Shown piece by piece: positions 6,998 to 15,530 of a DNA stretch of 61,587 nucleotides. Position 1 is the stretch's first letter. Every line of letters starts with the position of its first letter. The position numbers and the translations under genes were made by a program. The notes beneath the pieces are model-generated. The model saw only the letters and a program-made list of their open reading frames with translations, did no database searches and was not told the DNA's origin. This stretch comes from Leekyejoonella antrihumi (lineage in GTDB: Bacteria; Actinomycetota; Actinomycetes; Actinomycetales; Dermatophilaceae): the NCBI RefSeq assembly GCF_007845645.1, contig NZ_VCQV01000032.1, positions 1 to 61,587 on the forward strand. Reading direction: 5' to 3'.

Positions 6998-7028
6998 TAG
7001 ACTGGCACTCGGCATAGACGAGTGCCAG
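6998..7028 (+). promoter_or_regulatory. CIRCE operator and -10 of the hrcA-dnaJ operon
   Basis: CTGGCACTC (7002-7010), nine bases, GAGTGCCAG (7020-7028) is a perfect 9-9-9 inverted repeat of the CIRCE type (canonical TTAGCACTC-N9-GAGTGCTAA) with outer bases adapted to high GC. A TAGACT -10 hexamer at 6998-7003 abuts it, so HrcA binding would cover the transcription start. hrcA therefore represses itself and dnaJ, with release on heat stress. Confidence 0.92.
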
Positions 7029-7054
7029 TGGGTGTTGGCTTGGAGGAGGTGACT

Positions 7055-8074
7055 ATGAGCGAAGACCGGCGACTGGAGGTCCTGCGTGCGATCGTGCAGG
7101 ACTATGTCTCGACGTCTGAGCCCGTGGGCTCCAAGGCGCTGCTCGAGCGGCATGAGCTCGGGGTCAGCGCGGCCACGGTCCGCAACGACATGGCGGCGCT
7201 GGAGGAAGAAGGTCTGATCTCCGCCCCGCACACCTCGGCCGGACGCATCCCGACCGACGCCGGGTACCGGATGTTTGTGGACCACCTCAGCCAGCTCAAG
7301 CCGATGTCGCGCGCCGAACGGTCGGCCATCGAGACGTTCCTGTCCCAGGCCGTCGACCCGGATGACGTCGTGGATCGCACGGTCCGCCTGCTGTCGTCGC
7401 TGACCCAGCAGGCGGCGGTGATGCAGTACCCGTCGCTCAACGTCGCCCGGGTGCGGCACATCGAGCTGGTGCCGATGAGCCCGGAACGGATGATGGTGGT
7501 GCTGATCCTGTCGACCGGCAGGGTCGAGCAGCGCCTGATCGAGGTGATGCGCGATCTCACCGAGGATGAGCTTCTTCGCACGCTGCGCAGCAAGGTCAAC
7601 GAGATCAGCGACGGCCTGACCCGCCGCGAGGCCGCGATCCGGCTGCGTGAGTGCCGGGACGCCTTCGCGCCGGCCGACAACGAGGTCGCCACCGACGTGC
7701 TCGGATCGGTCGCCGACCTGCTCGGCGTCGAGCGCGAGGAGCGTGTCGCGCTGGCCGGCACGGGTCACCTGGCCCGCTCGATGCGAGACTTCCACCTGTC
7801 CCTCGGCCCCGTGCTCGAGGCGCTCGAGGAGCACGTCGTGCTGCTGCGGCTGATGGGCCAGATGAGCGCGGAGTCTCGCGACAGCATTTCCGTGCGTATT
7901 GGAGCCGAGAACACCGTTGCTGGCCTGCGGAGCACTTCCGTGGTCAGCACGTCCTACGGCGGTGAGCTCATCGGTGGCCTCGGGGTGCTCGGCCCCACCC
8001 GGATGGATTATCCCTCCACGATGGTGGCGGTGCGTGCCGTGGCGCGCTACGTCTCCGACATTCTCGAGCAATGA
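7055..8074 (+). CDS. hrcA: Heat-inducible transcription repressor HrcA
   Basis: A 339-residue winged-helix repressor that binds CIRCE. The N-terminus (RRLEVLRAIVQDYVSTSEPVGSKALLERHELGVSAATVRNDMAALEEEGLI, then HTSAGRIPTDAGYRMFVD) is the diagnostic HrcA DNA-binding domain, followed by the GAF-like dimerisation/sensor region and a closing MDYPSTMVAVRAVARYVSDIL. ATG 7055 sits behind GGAGGAGG. An in-frame GTG at 7022 would lie inside the CIRCE site and is rejected. dnaJ follows after 37 bases, the usual actinobacterial hrcA-dnaJ pairing. Confidence 0.97.
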   Translation: MSEDRRLEVLRAIVQDYVSTSEPVGSKALLERHELGVSAATVRNDMAALEEEGLISAPHTSAGRIPTDAGYRMFVDHLSQLKPMSRAERSAIETFLSQAVDPDDVVDRTVRLLSSLTQQAAVMQYPSLNVARVRHIELVPMSPERMMVVLILSTGRVEQRLIEVMRDLTEDELLRTLRSKVNEISDGLTRREAAIRLRECRDAFAPADNEVATDVLGSVADLLGVEREERVALAGTGHLARSMRDFHLSLGPVLEALEEHVVLLRLMGQMSAESRDSISVRIGAENTVAGLRSTSVVSTSYGGELIGGLGVLGPTRMDYPSTMVAVRAVARYVSDILEQ

Positions 8075-8111
8075 CACATAGTTTCGAAACCGTCTGCTGA
8101 CAAGGAAATTC

Positions 8112-9239
8112 GTGAACGACTACTACGCCGATCTTGGTGTTTCGCGCGATGCGAGCGCTGAGGAGATCAAGCGCGCGTACCGCAAGATGGCGCGCAAGAT
8201 GCATCCGGACGTCAACCCCGACGCCGAGGCCGCCGACGAGTTCAAACGGGTCTCGCAGGCCTACGACGTCCTGTCCGACCCGCAGAAGCGCCAGTCCTAT
8301 GACATGGGCTCCGACCCGTATGGCGCCGCCGGCTCGGCCGGGTTCGGCGCAGGCTTCTCCTTCAGCGACATCATGGACGCGTTCTTCGGCGGCGCCGGAG
8401 CAGGTGGCGGCGACCCCCGCCGGTCCCGGGTCCAGCGCGGCCAGGATGCCCTGCTGCCGCTGGAGATCGATCTGGGCACCGCGGTGTTCGGCAACAACGA
8501 GGACCTCACCTACGACACCGCCGTGCTCTGCAACACCTGTAAGGGTGACGGGGCGCGGCCGGGGACCGGCAAGCGCACCTGCGACGTCTGCCATGGCTCC
8601 GGCCAGGTGCAGCAGGTGCAGCGGTCTTTCCTCGGCCAGGTCATGACGACCCGTCCGTGCGCCGCCTGTCGGGGTTTTGGTGAGACCATCACCGACCCAT
8701 GCTTCGAGTGCTCGGGCGAGGGCCGCGTGCGCGACCGGCGATCCATCACCATCAAGGTGCCGGCCGGGGTCGACACGGGCACCCGCATCCAGCTCGCGGG
8801 AGAGGGCGAGGTCGGTCCAGGAGGCGGACCCGCCGGTGACCTGTACGTCGAGGTGCACGTGCGCAAACACCCGACCTTCCAGCGTCAGCACGATGACCTG
8901 CACTGCTCGGTCGAGCTGCCGATGACGGCGGCCGCGCTCGGCACCTCCCTTCCGTTGGAGACCTTCGACGGTGAGCGCGAGGTCGACATCAAGGCCGGCA
9001 CCCAACCGGGCGACGTCATCACCTTGCGCGGCCTCGGCGTGACCCACCTGCGCACCGGTCAGCGCGGCGACCTGATGGTGCATGCCAATGTGCGCACGCC
9101 CACTCGCCTGGACCCGCAGCAAGAAGAGTTGTTGCACCAGCTGGCCAAAGAGCGCGGCGAGGAGCACCCCGAGGCCCGCTTCCAGCCACTGAACCAGGGA
9201 CTCTTCGGCAAGCTGCGTGACGCGTTCAAGCAGAAGTAG
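8112..9239 (+). CDS. dnaJ: Chaperone protein DnaJ
   Basis: A 375-residue Hsp40 co-chaperone stimulating DnaK ATPase. Domain order is a J domain (residues about 1-65 with HPD in KMHPDVNPD), a Gly-rich linker ([10 protein letters not shown]), four CxxCxGxG zinc motifs ([32 protein letters not shown]) and the C-terminal substrate-binding domains. It starts with GTG 8112, with AAGGAAA upstream. This is the dnaJ linked to hrcA rather than the dnaK-operon copy, and its hrcA linkage implies CIRCE control. Confidence 0.97.
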   Translation: MNDYYADLGVSRDASAEEIKRAYRKMARKMHPDVNPDAEAADEFKRVSQAYDVLSDPQKRQSYDMGSDPYGAAGSAGFGAGFSFSDIMDAFFGGAGAGGGDPRRSRVQRGQDALLPLEIDLGTAVFGNNEDLTYDTAVLCNTCKGDGARPGTGKRTCDVCHGSGQVQQVQRSFLGQVMTTRPCAACRGFGETITDPCFECSGEGRVRDRRSITIKVPAGVDTGTRIQLAGEGEVGPGGGPAGDLYVEVHVRKHPTFQRQHDDLHCSVELPMTAAALGTSLPLETFDGEREVDIKAGTQPGDVITLRGLGVTHLRTGQRGDLMVHANVRTPTRLDPQQEELLHQLAKERGEEHPEARFQPLNQGLFGKLRDAFKQK

Positions 9240-9245
9240 CCGCCG

Positions 9246-9986
9246 GTGACCGCACCGCTCTTCCACCTGGCGCCCGGCGGGCTGGATGGCGTCCAATCCG
9301 GCCAGGTCGTGGTGCTCGACGGGCCGGAGGGGCGTCACGCGGCGACCGTTCGCCGGATGCGTGTGGGCGCACCGATCCGCCTGGCGGACGGCAGCGGCCG
9401 GGTCGCGGACGGCGTGGTGCACGGCGCGGGCAAGGACGTCTTGGACGTGCTGGTCCAGAGTGTGCGCGAGGACGAGAGCGTCGGCCCGACCTACGCCCTG
9501 GTGCAGGCGCTCGCCAAGGGCGACCGGGATCTGCAGGCGGTCGAGGCCGCGACGGAGCTGGGCATCGACCGGATCGTGCCCTGGCAGGCCGAGCGCAGCA
9601 TCGTGCAGTGGCGCGGCGACCGTGCCGCGCGGGCACACCGCAAGTGGGAGACGACGGTGCAAGCCGCCGCCAAGCAGTGCCGGCGTTCGCGTGTCCCGCC
9701 GGTCGAGGAGCTGGTCGACAGGCGAGGCCTGGTCGCGCGAGTTGAGGGGGCCACGACTGCACTGGTGCTGCACGAGGATGCCGAGCAGTCCCTCGCCGAC
9801 CTGGCCCTGCCCGAGGAGGGGGAGGTGCTGCTGGTGGTCGGCCCGGAGGGTGGCATCGGTCCGGCCGAGCTGACCGCGCTCCAGGACGCCGGTGCGATCG
9901 CCGTCCGGATGGGCTCCACGGTGCTGCGGTCCTCCAACGCGGGACCTGCCGCGCTGGCCGTGCTGCTGTCCCGGACCCGGTGGTAG
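9246..9986 (+). CDS. rsmE: 16S rRNA (uracil(1498)-N(3))-methyltransferase
   Basis: RsmE methylates U1498 of 16S rRNA using S-adenosylmethionine. The 246 residues show the PUA-like N-terminus (HAATVRRMRVGAPIRLADGSG), then ALVQALAKGDRDLQAVEAATELGIDRIVPW, the SIVQW and KWETTVQAAAKQCRRSRVP segments, and the SPOUT knot motifs LLVVGPEGGIGPAEL and RMGSTVLRSSNAGPAAL. GTG 9246 starts six bases after the dnaJ stop. This order is a standard actinobacterial arrangement. Confidence 0.96.
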   Translation: MTAPLFHLAPGGLDGVQSGQVVVLDGPEGRHAATVRRMRVGAPIRLADGSGRVADGVVHGAGKDVLDVLVQSVREDESVGPTYALVQALAKGDRDLQAVEAATELGIDRIVPWQAERSIVQWRGDRAARAHRKWETTVQAAAKQCRRSRVPPVEELVDRRGLVARVEGATTALVLHEDAEQSLADLALPEEGEVLLVVGPEGGIGPAELTALQDAGAIAVRMGSTVLRSSNAGPAALAVLLSRTRW

Positions 9987-10057
9987 TCGGGTGGTCGACA
10001 TCGCGCTGTCTCATTCCATTCGGCGCTGTGGGCGCCGCCCCGTAGACTGGGAGCACG

Positions 10058-11119
10058 ATGAGTGACCACGATGAAACGAAGGCCGATGGTGTGATTCCGC
10101 CCGCCGTGTCGAGGCCGGTCGTGGCGTCGCACACCGTGACGATCTCGCCGGACATCTCGATGGTGACCCTGCTGGGCCCCCACGACGAGCTGTTGCGGAC
10201 CATGGAGCGTGCGTTCCCCGGTCTGACCATCCATGTGCGCGGGAACGAGTTCCACCTTGAGGGCAAGCCCGCCGACATGGCGCTCGTGGAGGACCTGCTG
10301 GACGAGCTGATCACGATCATCGACGCCGGGCAGCCCTTGAACCGCGATGCGGTGGAGCGGTCGATCGGCATGCTGCGTGGCAAGACCAGGGAGCGACCGG
10401 CGGATGTGCTGACGATGAACATCGTCAGCAGCCGAGGGCGCACGATCAGGCCCAAGACGCTCGGCCAGAAGCGCTACGTCGACGCCATCGACAAGAACAC
10501 GGTCATCTTCGGCATCGGTCCCGCAGGCACCGGTAAGACCTACCTGGCGGTGGCCAAGGCCGTCGCTGCGCTGCAGGCCAAGCAGGTCCACCGGATCATC
10601 CTGACCCGCCCGGCCGTGGAGGCCGGTGAGCGGCTCGGGTTCCTGCCCGGCACCCTCAACGACAAGATCGACCCCTACCTGCGGCCGCTCTATGACGCGC
10701 TGCACGACATGGTCGACCCCGACTCGATCCCGCGGCTGATGGCCGCGGGCACGATCGAGGTGGCGCCACTGGCCTACATGCGGGGTCGGACCCTCAACGA
10801 TGCGTTCATCATCCTCGACGAGGCGCAGAACACCTCCGCCGAGCAGATGAAGATGTTCCTCACCCGTCTCGGATTCGGTTCGAAGATGGTCGTGACCGGC
10901 GACGTGACGCAGGTGGACCTGCCCGGCGGCACCCAGTCGGGGCTGCGGATCGTGCACGACATCATCGGCAACGTCGACGACGTGTCTTTCGCCTACCTCG
11001 ACTCAGCCGACGTCGTCCGGCATCGACTTGTCAGCGCCATCGTCGAGGCCTATGGCGAGTATGACGCTCGCACGGAACGCGGGCCGATCCGGCGCTCCGC
11101 GCAACGGGGCCCCTCGTGA
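10058..11119 (+). CDS. phoH: PhoH-like ATPase
   Basis: A 353-residue P-loop ATPase of the PhoH family, usually linked with YbeY and RNA/ribosome quality control. Seen are the N-terminal KH-like region (RAFPGLTIHVRGNEFHLEG), Walker A GIGPAGTGKTYLAV, RPAVEAGERLGFLPGTLNDKIDPY, Walker B AFIILDEAQNTS, TRLGFGSKMVVTGDVTQVDLP and the closing DVVRHRLVSAIVEAY. The stop lies in GTGA, whose GTG opens the repeat-encoded frame leading to ybeY. Confidence 0.96.
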   Translation: MSDHDETKADGVIPPAVSRPVVASHTVTISPDISMVTLLGPHDELLRTMERAFPGLTIHVRGNEFHLEGKPADMALVEDLLDELITIIDAGQPLNRDAVERSIGMLRGKTRERPADVLTMNIVSSRGRTIRPKTLGQKRYVDAIDKNTVIFGIGPAGTGKTYLAVAKAVAALQAKQVHRIILTRPAVEAGERLGFLPGTLNDKIDPYLRPLYDALHDMVDPDSIPRLMAAGTIEVAPLAYMRGRTLNDAFIILDEAQNTSAEQMKMFLTRLGFGSKMVVTGDVTQVDLPGGTQSGLRIVHDIIGNVDDVSFAYLDSADVVRHRLVSAIVEAYGEYDARTERGPIRRSAQRGPS

Positions 11120-11238
11120 GCACCCCACGAAGTTTTCGCTCGTCCCTCGCTCAATACTTCGCGGGGACCCCGGGAGTGGGCACCCCACGAAGTTTTCGCT
11201 CGTCCCTCGCTCAATACTTCGCGAGCACCCCAGCATGA
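11116..11238 (+). repeat. Two tandem 60-bp operon-junction repeats carrying a 40-codon mini-ORF between phoH and ybeY
   Basis: Two units with CACCCCACGAAGT at 11121 and 11181, each CCCCACGAAGT, TTTCGCTCGTCCCTCGCTCA, ATACTTCGCG and a GGGGACCCC-like end. The frame from GTG 11116 (overlapping the phoH stop as GTGA) to TGA 11238 (overlapping the ybeY ATG as ATGA) is open for 40 codons and repeats TPRSFRSSLAQYFAGTP. The inverted-repeat ends and the encoded peptide align with the 65-bp repeats at 5926-6059, so this is a shorter subfamily. Confidence 0.9.
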
Positions 11239-11732
11239 GCGTCGATCTGCTCAACGAGACCGAGGTCGATGTCGACCTCGACGAGCTGCACCGCTGTGCC
11301 AGCTACGTGATGGGGCAGATGCACGTCCATCCACAAGCGGACCTGTGCGTGCGCATCGTGGACGAGGCGGCGATGGAGACCTTGCACGTGCAGTGGATGG
11401 ACCTGCCCGGCCCCACTGATGTCATGAGCTTTCCGATGGACGAGCTGCGCCCGGGAAAGGATGACGAGGAGCCGCAGGAGGGTGTGCTCGGGGATATCGT
11501 GCTGTGCCCGACGGTGGCCGCCAAGCAGGCGGCGGAGGCGGGCCACACCGCGGAGGAGGAACTCCTGCTGCTGACGGTCCACGGCATACTCCACCTGCTC
11601 GGGTTCGACCACGCGGAGCCCGCGGAGCGACGGTCCATGTTCGAGCTGCAGCGTCGGCTGCTGCTGACCTTCCTCGCGAGCAGCGATGGGCACTCGAGAA
11701 AGGTGCGCATCACTCCACCGACGGGGGAGTGA
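11235..11732 (+). CDS. ybeY: Endoribonuclease YbeY, rRNA maturation factor
   Basis: A 165-residue zinc metalloprotein involved in 16S rRNA 3' maturation and ribosome quality control. The hallmark HGILHLLGFDHAEPAE (H-x3-H-x5-H zinc site) is present, with TDVMSFPMDE, LGDIVLCPTVA and RIVDEAAMETLHVQWMD upstream. The ATG at 11235 is chosen because family homology begins there. A longer in-frame start would translate the preceding repeats. The gene follows phoH, its usual partner, and ends four bases inside a GTGA shared with the next gene. Confidence 0.96.
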   Translation: MSVDLLNETEVDVDLDELHRCASYVMGQMHVHPQADLCVRIVDEAAMETLHVQWMDLPGPTDVMSFPMDELRPGKDDEEPQEGVLGDIVLCPTVAAKQAAEAGHTAEEELLLLTVHGILHLLGFDHAEPAERRSMFELQRRLLLTFLASSDGHSRKVRITPPTGE

Positions 11733-13120
11733 GAGGGATGGTTCCGTTACTCCTGACCGCTGTCTGCGCGGTCATGCTCGGGTTCTTCTTTGCCGCAGCG
11801 GAGTCGGCGACAAGTCGAATCGGCCGGCATCTGGCGGAGTCGCTGGCTGAGGACAATCGACGCGGTGCATCGGCGCTGCTGATCCTGGTGGAGGACAGCG
11901 GCGCTGTCGCCATGGTGCTGACGTTCATGCGAGTCGTCACGGAGGCCACGGCAGCCGTGCTGGTGACGCTTGCCGTCAACGACCTGATCGACGGACTGTG
12001 GCGGGTCATGTTGTTGTCGATCGCCGTGATGGCAGTGGTTTCCTTCGTGCTGGTCGGAGTCTCCCCGCGCACCCTGGGTCGTCAGCACGCGGTCACCTTT
12101 GCGCTCGCGGCCGCACCGACCGTGCTGTGGCTGCGGCGGGTTCTCGGTCCCGTCGCGCAGGCGCTGGTGGCCACGGGCAACGCTGTGACCCCGGGTGGGG
12201 GCTTCAAGGAGGGGCCGTTCGACTCCGAGGCCGAGCTGCGTGAATACGTCGACATGGCAACGGACTCCGAGCTGATCGAGGCCGAAGAAAGCAAGATGAT
12301 CCACTCGGTCTTCGAGCTCGGCGACACGATCGCCCGAGAGGTGATGGTGCCGCGCACCGACATGATCACCGTGGAGCGGGACAAGACCCTGCGGCAGGCG
12401 ACCAAGCTGTTCATCCGCTCGGGCTTCTCGCGGGTGCCGGTGGTGGGCGACGGGCCGGACGACGTGGTCGGGCTGCTCTACCTGAAGGATGTCGTGGCGC
12501 GCGGCCTGGGGACCGACGTCGCCGATGGTCGCCCGGTCCACGAGGTGATGCGGGAGGTCGACTTCGTGCCGGAGAGCAAACCCGCCGACGACCTGCTCCG
12601 GGAGATGCAGCAGGCGCGCAGGCACTTCGCGGTGATCATCGACGAATACGGCGGCACCGCGGGCCTGGTGACACTGGAGGACATCCTCGAAGAAGTCGTC
12701 GGGGAGATCGACGACGAGTATGACCGGGTGACGCCTCGCCCGGAGGAGCTGTCGGGCGGCAGGTGGCGGGTTCCCGCTCGCATGTCGGTGGACGACCTCG
12801 CCGACCACTTCGACATCGCGTTGGACGACGACGACGTCGACACGGTGGGAGGCCTGCTGAGCAAGCTCGTGGGCCGCGTGCCGATCCCGGGCGCCACGGC
12901 GCAGATCGGCGGACTACGGCTGACCGCCGAGCGGATGGCCGGTCGGCGTCACCAGATCGCGACCCTCCTCGTCGAACAGGTGGACCAGGAGCGGCACGCG
13001 CCCGCGCATACGGCAGACTCTGAGAAGCTCGGTCCGCACGATCCGGTGCCGGACGAGTCGACGACCGCGAGCGGCGATCCCGCGCGTGCACACGTGGTGA
13101 GCAAGGAGAATACGTCATGA
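11729..13120 (+). CDS. CNNM/CorC-type (hemolysin C family) membrane protein with CBS pair
   Basis: About 463 residues. An N-terminal DUF21/CNNM transmembrane domain (LLLTAVCAVMLGFFFAAAESATSRI and further hydrophobic helices to about residue 150) is followed by ELREYVDMATDSELIEAEESKMIHSVFELGD, two CBS domains starting REVMVPRTDMITVE, and a C-terminal CorC_HlyC domain (GTAGLVTLEDILEEVVGEIDDEYD). The family is implicated in Mg/Co efflux or sodium-magnesium exchange. The start is either GTG 11729, overlapping the ybeY stop as GTGA, or ATG 11738 three codons on. The last 40 residues are low-complexity. Confidence 0.9.
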   Translation: MRGMVPLLLTAVCAVMLGFFFAAAESATSRIGRHLAESLAEDNRRGASALLILVEDSGAVAMVLTFMRVVTEATAAVLVTLAVNDLIDGLWRVMLLSIAVMAVVSFVLVGVSPRTLGRQHAVTFALAAAPTVLWLRRVLGPVAQALVATGNAVTPGGGFKEGPFDSEAELREYVDMATDSELIEAEESKMIHSVFELGDTIAREVMVPRTDMITVERDKTLRQATKLFIRSGFSRVPVVGDGPDDVVGLLYLKDVVARGLGTDVADGRPVHEVMREVDFVPESKPADDLLREMQQARRHFAVIIDEYGGTAGLVTLEDILEEVVGEIDDEYDRVTPRPEELSGGRWRVPARMSVDDLADHFDIALDDDDVDTVGGLLSKLVGRVPIPGATAQIGGLRLTAERMAGRRHQIATLLVEQVDQERHAPAHTADSEKLGPHDPVPDESTTASGDPARAHVVSKENTS

Positions 13121-13188
13121 GCGAGCGCAGCGAGCGACCAATGACGCAGGCGAATGACGAGACCCGAGGTACGAGGAGGTCAGCATGA
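13117..13188 (+). repeat. 68-bp junction unit with a 23-codon mini-ORF between the CNNM gene and era (second repeat family)
   Basis: The CNNM stop lies in ATGA 13117-13120 and era begins at ATGA 13185. The 9-base direct repeat ATGAGCGAG occurs at both positions, 68 bases apart. The frame from ATG 13117 runs MSERSERPMTQANDETRGTR and ends at TGA 13186-13188 inside the era ATGA. An AGGAGG at 13174-13179 precedes era. The sequence is unrelated to the CCCCACGAAGT repeats but sits in the same kind of site. Confidence 0.65.
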
Positions 13189-14096
13189 GCGAGTTCCGTG
13201 CAGGTTTCGCGGCCCTGGTGGGTCGACCGAACGCCGGCAAGTCGACGCTGACCAACGCGCTCGTGGGTCAGAAGGTCGCGATCACTTCGAGCAAGCCGCA
13301 GACCACTCGGCACACGATTCGTGGGGTCACGACGACGCCGGACGGTCAGTTGATCCTGGTCGACACGCCCGGGCTGCACAAGCCCAAGACGCTCCTGGGT
13401 CATCGGCTCAACGACGTGGTGCGCGAGACGCTGCTGGATGTGGACGTCATCGGGTTCTGCCTGCCCGCCGACCAGCGGATCGGCCCGGGCGACCAGTTCA
13501 TCGCGGCCGAGCTCGCCGAGCTGAGGCGGGGTCGGCGGCGACCGATCGTGGCGATCGCGACCAAGATCGACACGATCGACCGAGACCGTCTCGCACAACA
13601 GCTGATAGCCATCGACCAGCTGGGAGAGTGGGACGACATCGTGCCGTGCTCGGCGACGCGCGGTGACCAGGTTGACATCGTGCAGCGGCTGCTGATGGGC
13701 CACCTGCCCCTGTCGCCGAAACTCTACCCGGACGACATCCTCACGGACGAGTCGGACGAGATGATGATTGCCGAGCTGATCCGTGAGGCGGCGCTGGAGG
13801 GTGTGCGCGACGAGCTGCCGCACAGCCTCGCCGTCGTGGTGGACGAGATCACGCAGCGCGAAGGCCGGCCAGCGGACAAGCCCCTGCTGGACGTGCGCGT
13901 CAACGTCTTCGTCGAGCGACCCAGCCAGAAGGCGATCATCATCGGGCGCGGTGGCTCTCGCCTTCGCGACGTCGGCACGCGTGCTCGTATCGCGATCGAG
14001 GAGCATCTGCACCAGCGTATCTATCTTGACCTGCACGTGAAGATCGCCAAGGACTGGCAGCGCGACCCGAACCAGCTGTCGAAGCTGGGATTCTGA
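13185..14096 (+). CDS. era: GTPase Era
   Basis: A 303-residue essential GTPase that binds the 16S rRNA 3' end during 30S assembly. G1 is GRPNAGKSTLTN, then SSKPQTTRHTIRGV (switch I region), DTPGLHKPK (G3), ATKIDTIDRD (G4) and PCSATRGDQVD (G5). The C-terminal KH domain has the signature FVERPSQKAIIIGRGGSRLRDVGTRARIAIEE. The start follows AGGAGG. It ends the phoH-ybeY-CNNM-era series, whose members all connect through DTGA overlaps. Confidence 0.98.
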   Translation: MSEFRAGFAALVGRPNAGKSTLTNALVGQKVAITSSKPQTTRHTIRGVTTTPDGQLILVDTPGLHKPKTLLGHRLNDVVRETLLDVDVIGFCLPADQRIGPGDQFIAAELAELRRGRRRPIVAIATKIDTIDRDRLAQQLIAIDQLGEWDDIVPCSATRGDQVDIVQRLLMGHLPLSPKLYPDDILTDESDEMMIAELIREAALEGVRDELPHSLAVVVDEITQREGRPADKPLLDVRVNVFVERPSQKAIIIGRGGSRLRDVGTRARIAIEEHLHQRIYLDLHVKIAKDWQRDPNQLSKLGF

Positions 14097-14135
14097 CTCG
14101 GCGTGGCTCCGGCCCGCGCCGGCAGGCATCAGCGT

Positions 14136-15530
14136 TCACGCGTCGACCCGCAGCGCCTCGACAGGCGGGGTGGCAATGGCACGGCGCGCCGGCGGCTGTG
14201 ACGCCAGGAGTATGACGGCGAGCGAGGCGAGGGCTATCGCGGCCAGCACCAGCCACGGGAGCCCCCAGACGAAGCCGTCGTCGTGGTTGCCGATCAGTGC
14301 CTGAGCTCCTGCGGATCCGTAGCACAGGCCGACACCGACCCCCGCCGCGGTCGCGGCGGCCGACATCGCGACCGACTCCTTGGTGATCATCGACCGTACC
14401 TGCGCGCCGGTGAATCCGAGCGCTCGCAGGAGGCCGAACTCGCGTCGGCGCTGGATCACGGTCAGCGACATGGTGCTGACGAAGCCGATTGCTGCGATCA
14501 GCGATGAGACGACCCCGACGGTGATGGTGACGGTCGTCGCGACCGTCAGGACCTGGTGGGCTTCATGTTGTTCGGCGAGCGTGATGTTGTGCCACGAGTG
14601 GACGGCAGTCTCCAGCGCAGAGGAGCCCGAGGCGATCGTGACGACGAGTGAGACGCCGACGAACAGACCCACGGTGGAACGGGTCGTGCGTGCGGGGTCG
14701 GCGATCGCGTTGCGTCGGGCGATAACGCTCGCAGCGTCGGAGCCGGTGAGCCGGCCGAGCGTCGAGACGAGCGCCGGGAGCACGACCCGTGCGCCGCTGA
14801 GCAGACCGGAAGACGTCACACACGCTGCAATGAACGCCACGAGGAACCCCGCGGCACCGCCCTGTTCGCCGAGCATCATCGCGAGTGCGAAGAGCGCGGC
14901 GCCACCGATGACCAGGACCGCCGATGTGGTGATCCGCAGGCGACCCAGCCTCGCACCGGCCGTTCGTGCGCCGGTCGTGCCGGACAAGGCATCGGCGGGC
15001 GAGACCTCCAGCACCCCTCGTGATCCGGCCCAGCCGGCCACGGCCGCCGTGATGGTGGTGGCGATCACTGCCAAGGGCGCCCCGTACGAGAACCACGGGT
15101 AGCCGGTGCTTGGCAGCGAACCGTCGCTGACCAGGACGACACGTGCCACGTCGGTGAGGCCGGTCGCTGCGACCACCCCGATCGCGGTGCCGAGCATGCA
15201 GATCCGTGTTGTGCTCGCCGCGACCGAGCGGCGCAGCTCGGTGCTCTTGGCTCCGAGCACGCGCAGCGTCGCGATGTGCTGGAGCCGGCCGGCAACCACC
15301 GTCGTCACCCCCGCGGAGATCACGACCGCGGCGACGTACAGCGCCATTCCGATGAAGACGACGGAGACCACCGTGAGGAGCAGGTTCACCGATCCGCCGG
15401 TGCGTTTACTGATGGCCGTGAGCATCGTGCTGCAGGTGAGCAGCACACCGGAGTAGGCACCCGCGAGCGCGGCCACCACTCCGACGGTGGTGAGCTCGCG
15501 GGTGGAGCCGAGCACAAGGTCGCGTTTCAT
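14136..15530 (-). CDS. FtsX-like ABC transporter permease
   Basis: A 464-residue membrane protein with two FtsX/MacB_PCD-type blocks. Helices occur near residues 15-35, 50-75, 110-130, 145-165, then about 210-260, and finally SLIAAIGFVSTMSLTVIQRRREFGLLRALGFTGAQVRSMI near residue 345 and two more C-terminal helices. The E/R-x-x-x-LLRALGFT coupling motif is typical of LolC/MacB permeases. The ATG overlaps the ATPase stop as ATGA. No large periplasmic domain is evident, so a bacitracin/antimicrobial-efflux or lipid-export role is possible. The adjacent two-component system suggests cell-envelope stress sensing. Confidence 0.88.
   Translation of the reverse strand: MKRDLVLGSTRELTTVGVVAALAGAYSGVLLTCSTMLTAISKRTGGSVNLLLTVVSVVFIGMALYVAAVVISAGVTTVVAGRLQHIATLRVLGAKSTELRRSVAASTTRICMLGTAIGVVAATGLTDVARVVLVSDGSLPSTGYPWFSYGAPLAVIATTITAAVAGWAGSRGVLEVSPADALSGTTGARTAGARLGRLRITTSAVLVIGGAALFALAMMLGEQGGAAGFLVAFIAACVTSSGLLSGARVVLPALVSTLGRLTGSDAASVIARRNAIADPARTTRSTVGLFVGVSLVVTIASGSSALETAVHSWHNITLAEQHEAHQVLTVATTVTITVGVVSSLIAAIGFVSTMSLTVIQRRREFGLLRALGFTGAQVRSMITKESVAMSAAATAAGVGVGLCYGSAGAQALIGNHDDGFVWGLPWLVLAAIALASLAVILLASQPPARRAIATPPVEALRVDA

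Noticed and set aside
4979-7000. A 673-codon plus-strand frame opposite nrtR and DUF3097
   Set aside because: Both minus-strand genes have family motifs. The plus frame is open only because of codon bias and happens to translate the repeats as KYRRELATGEL-like sequence.
7968-10001. A 677-codon minus-strand frame opposite hrcA, dnaJ and rsmE
   Set aside because: dnaJ with all zinc motifs and rsmE with its SPOUT motifs are on the other strand; the antisense product has no recognisable domain.
11028-11234. N-terminal extension of YbeY through the repeats (HPTKFSLVPRSILRG blocks)
   Set aside because: YbeY homology starts at ATG 11235, and the extension would be in the phoH coding region in another frame. 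The coupled ATGA start is the simpler reading.
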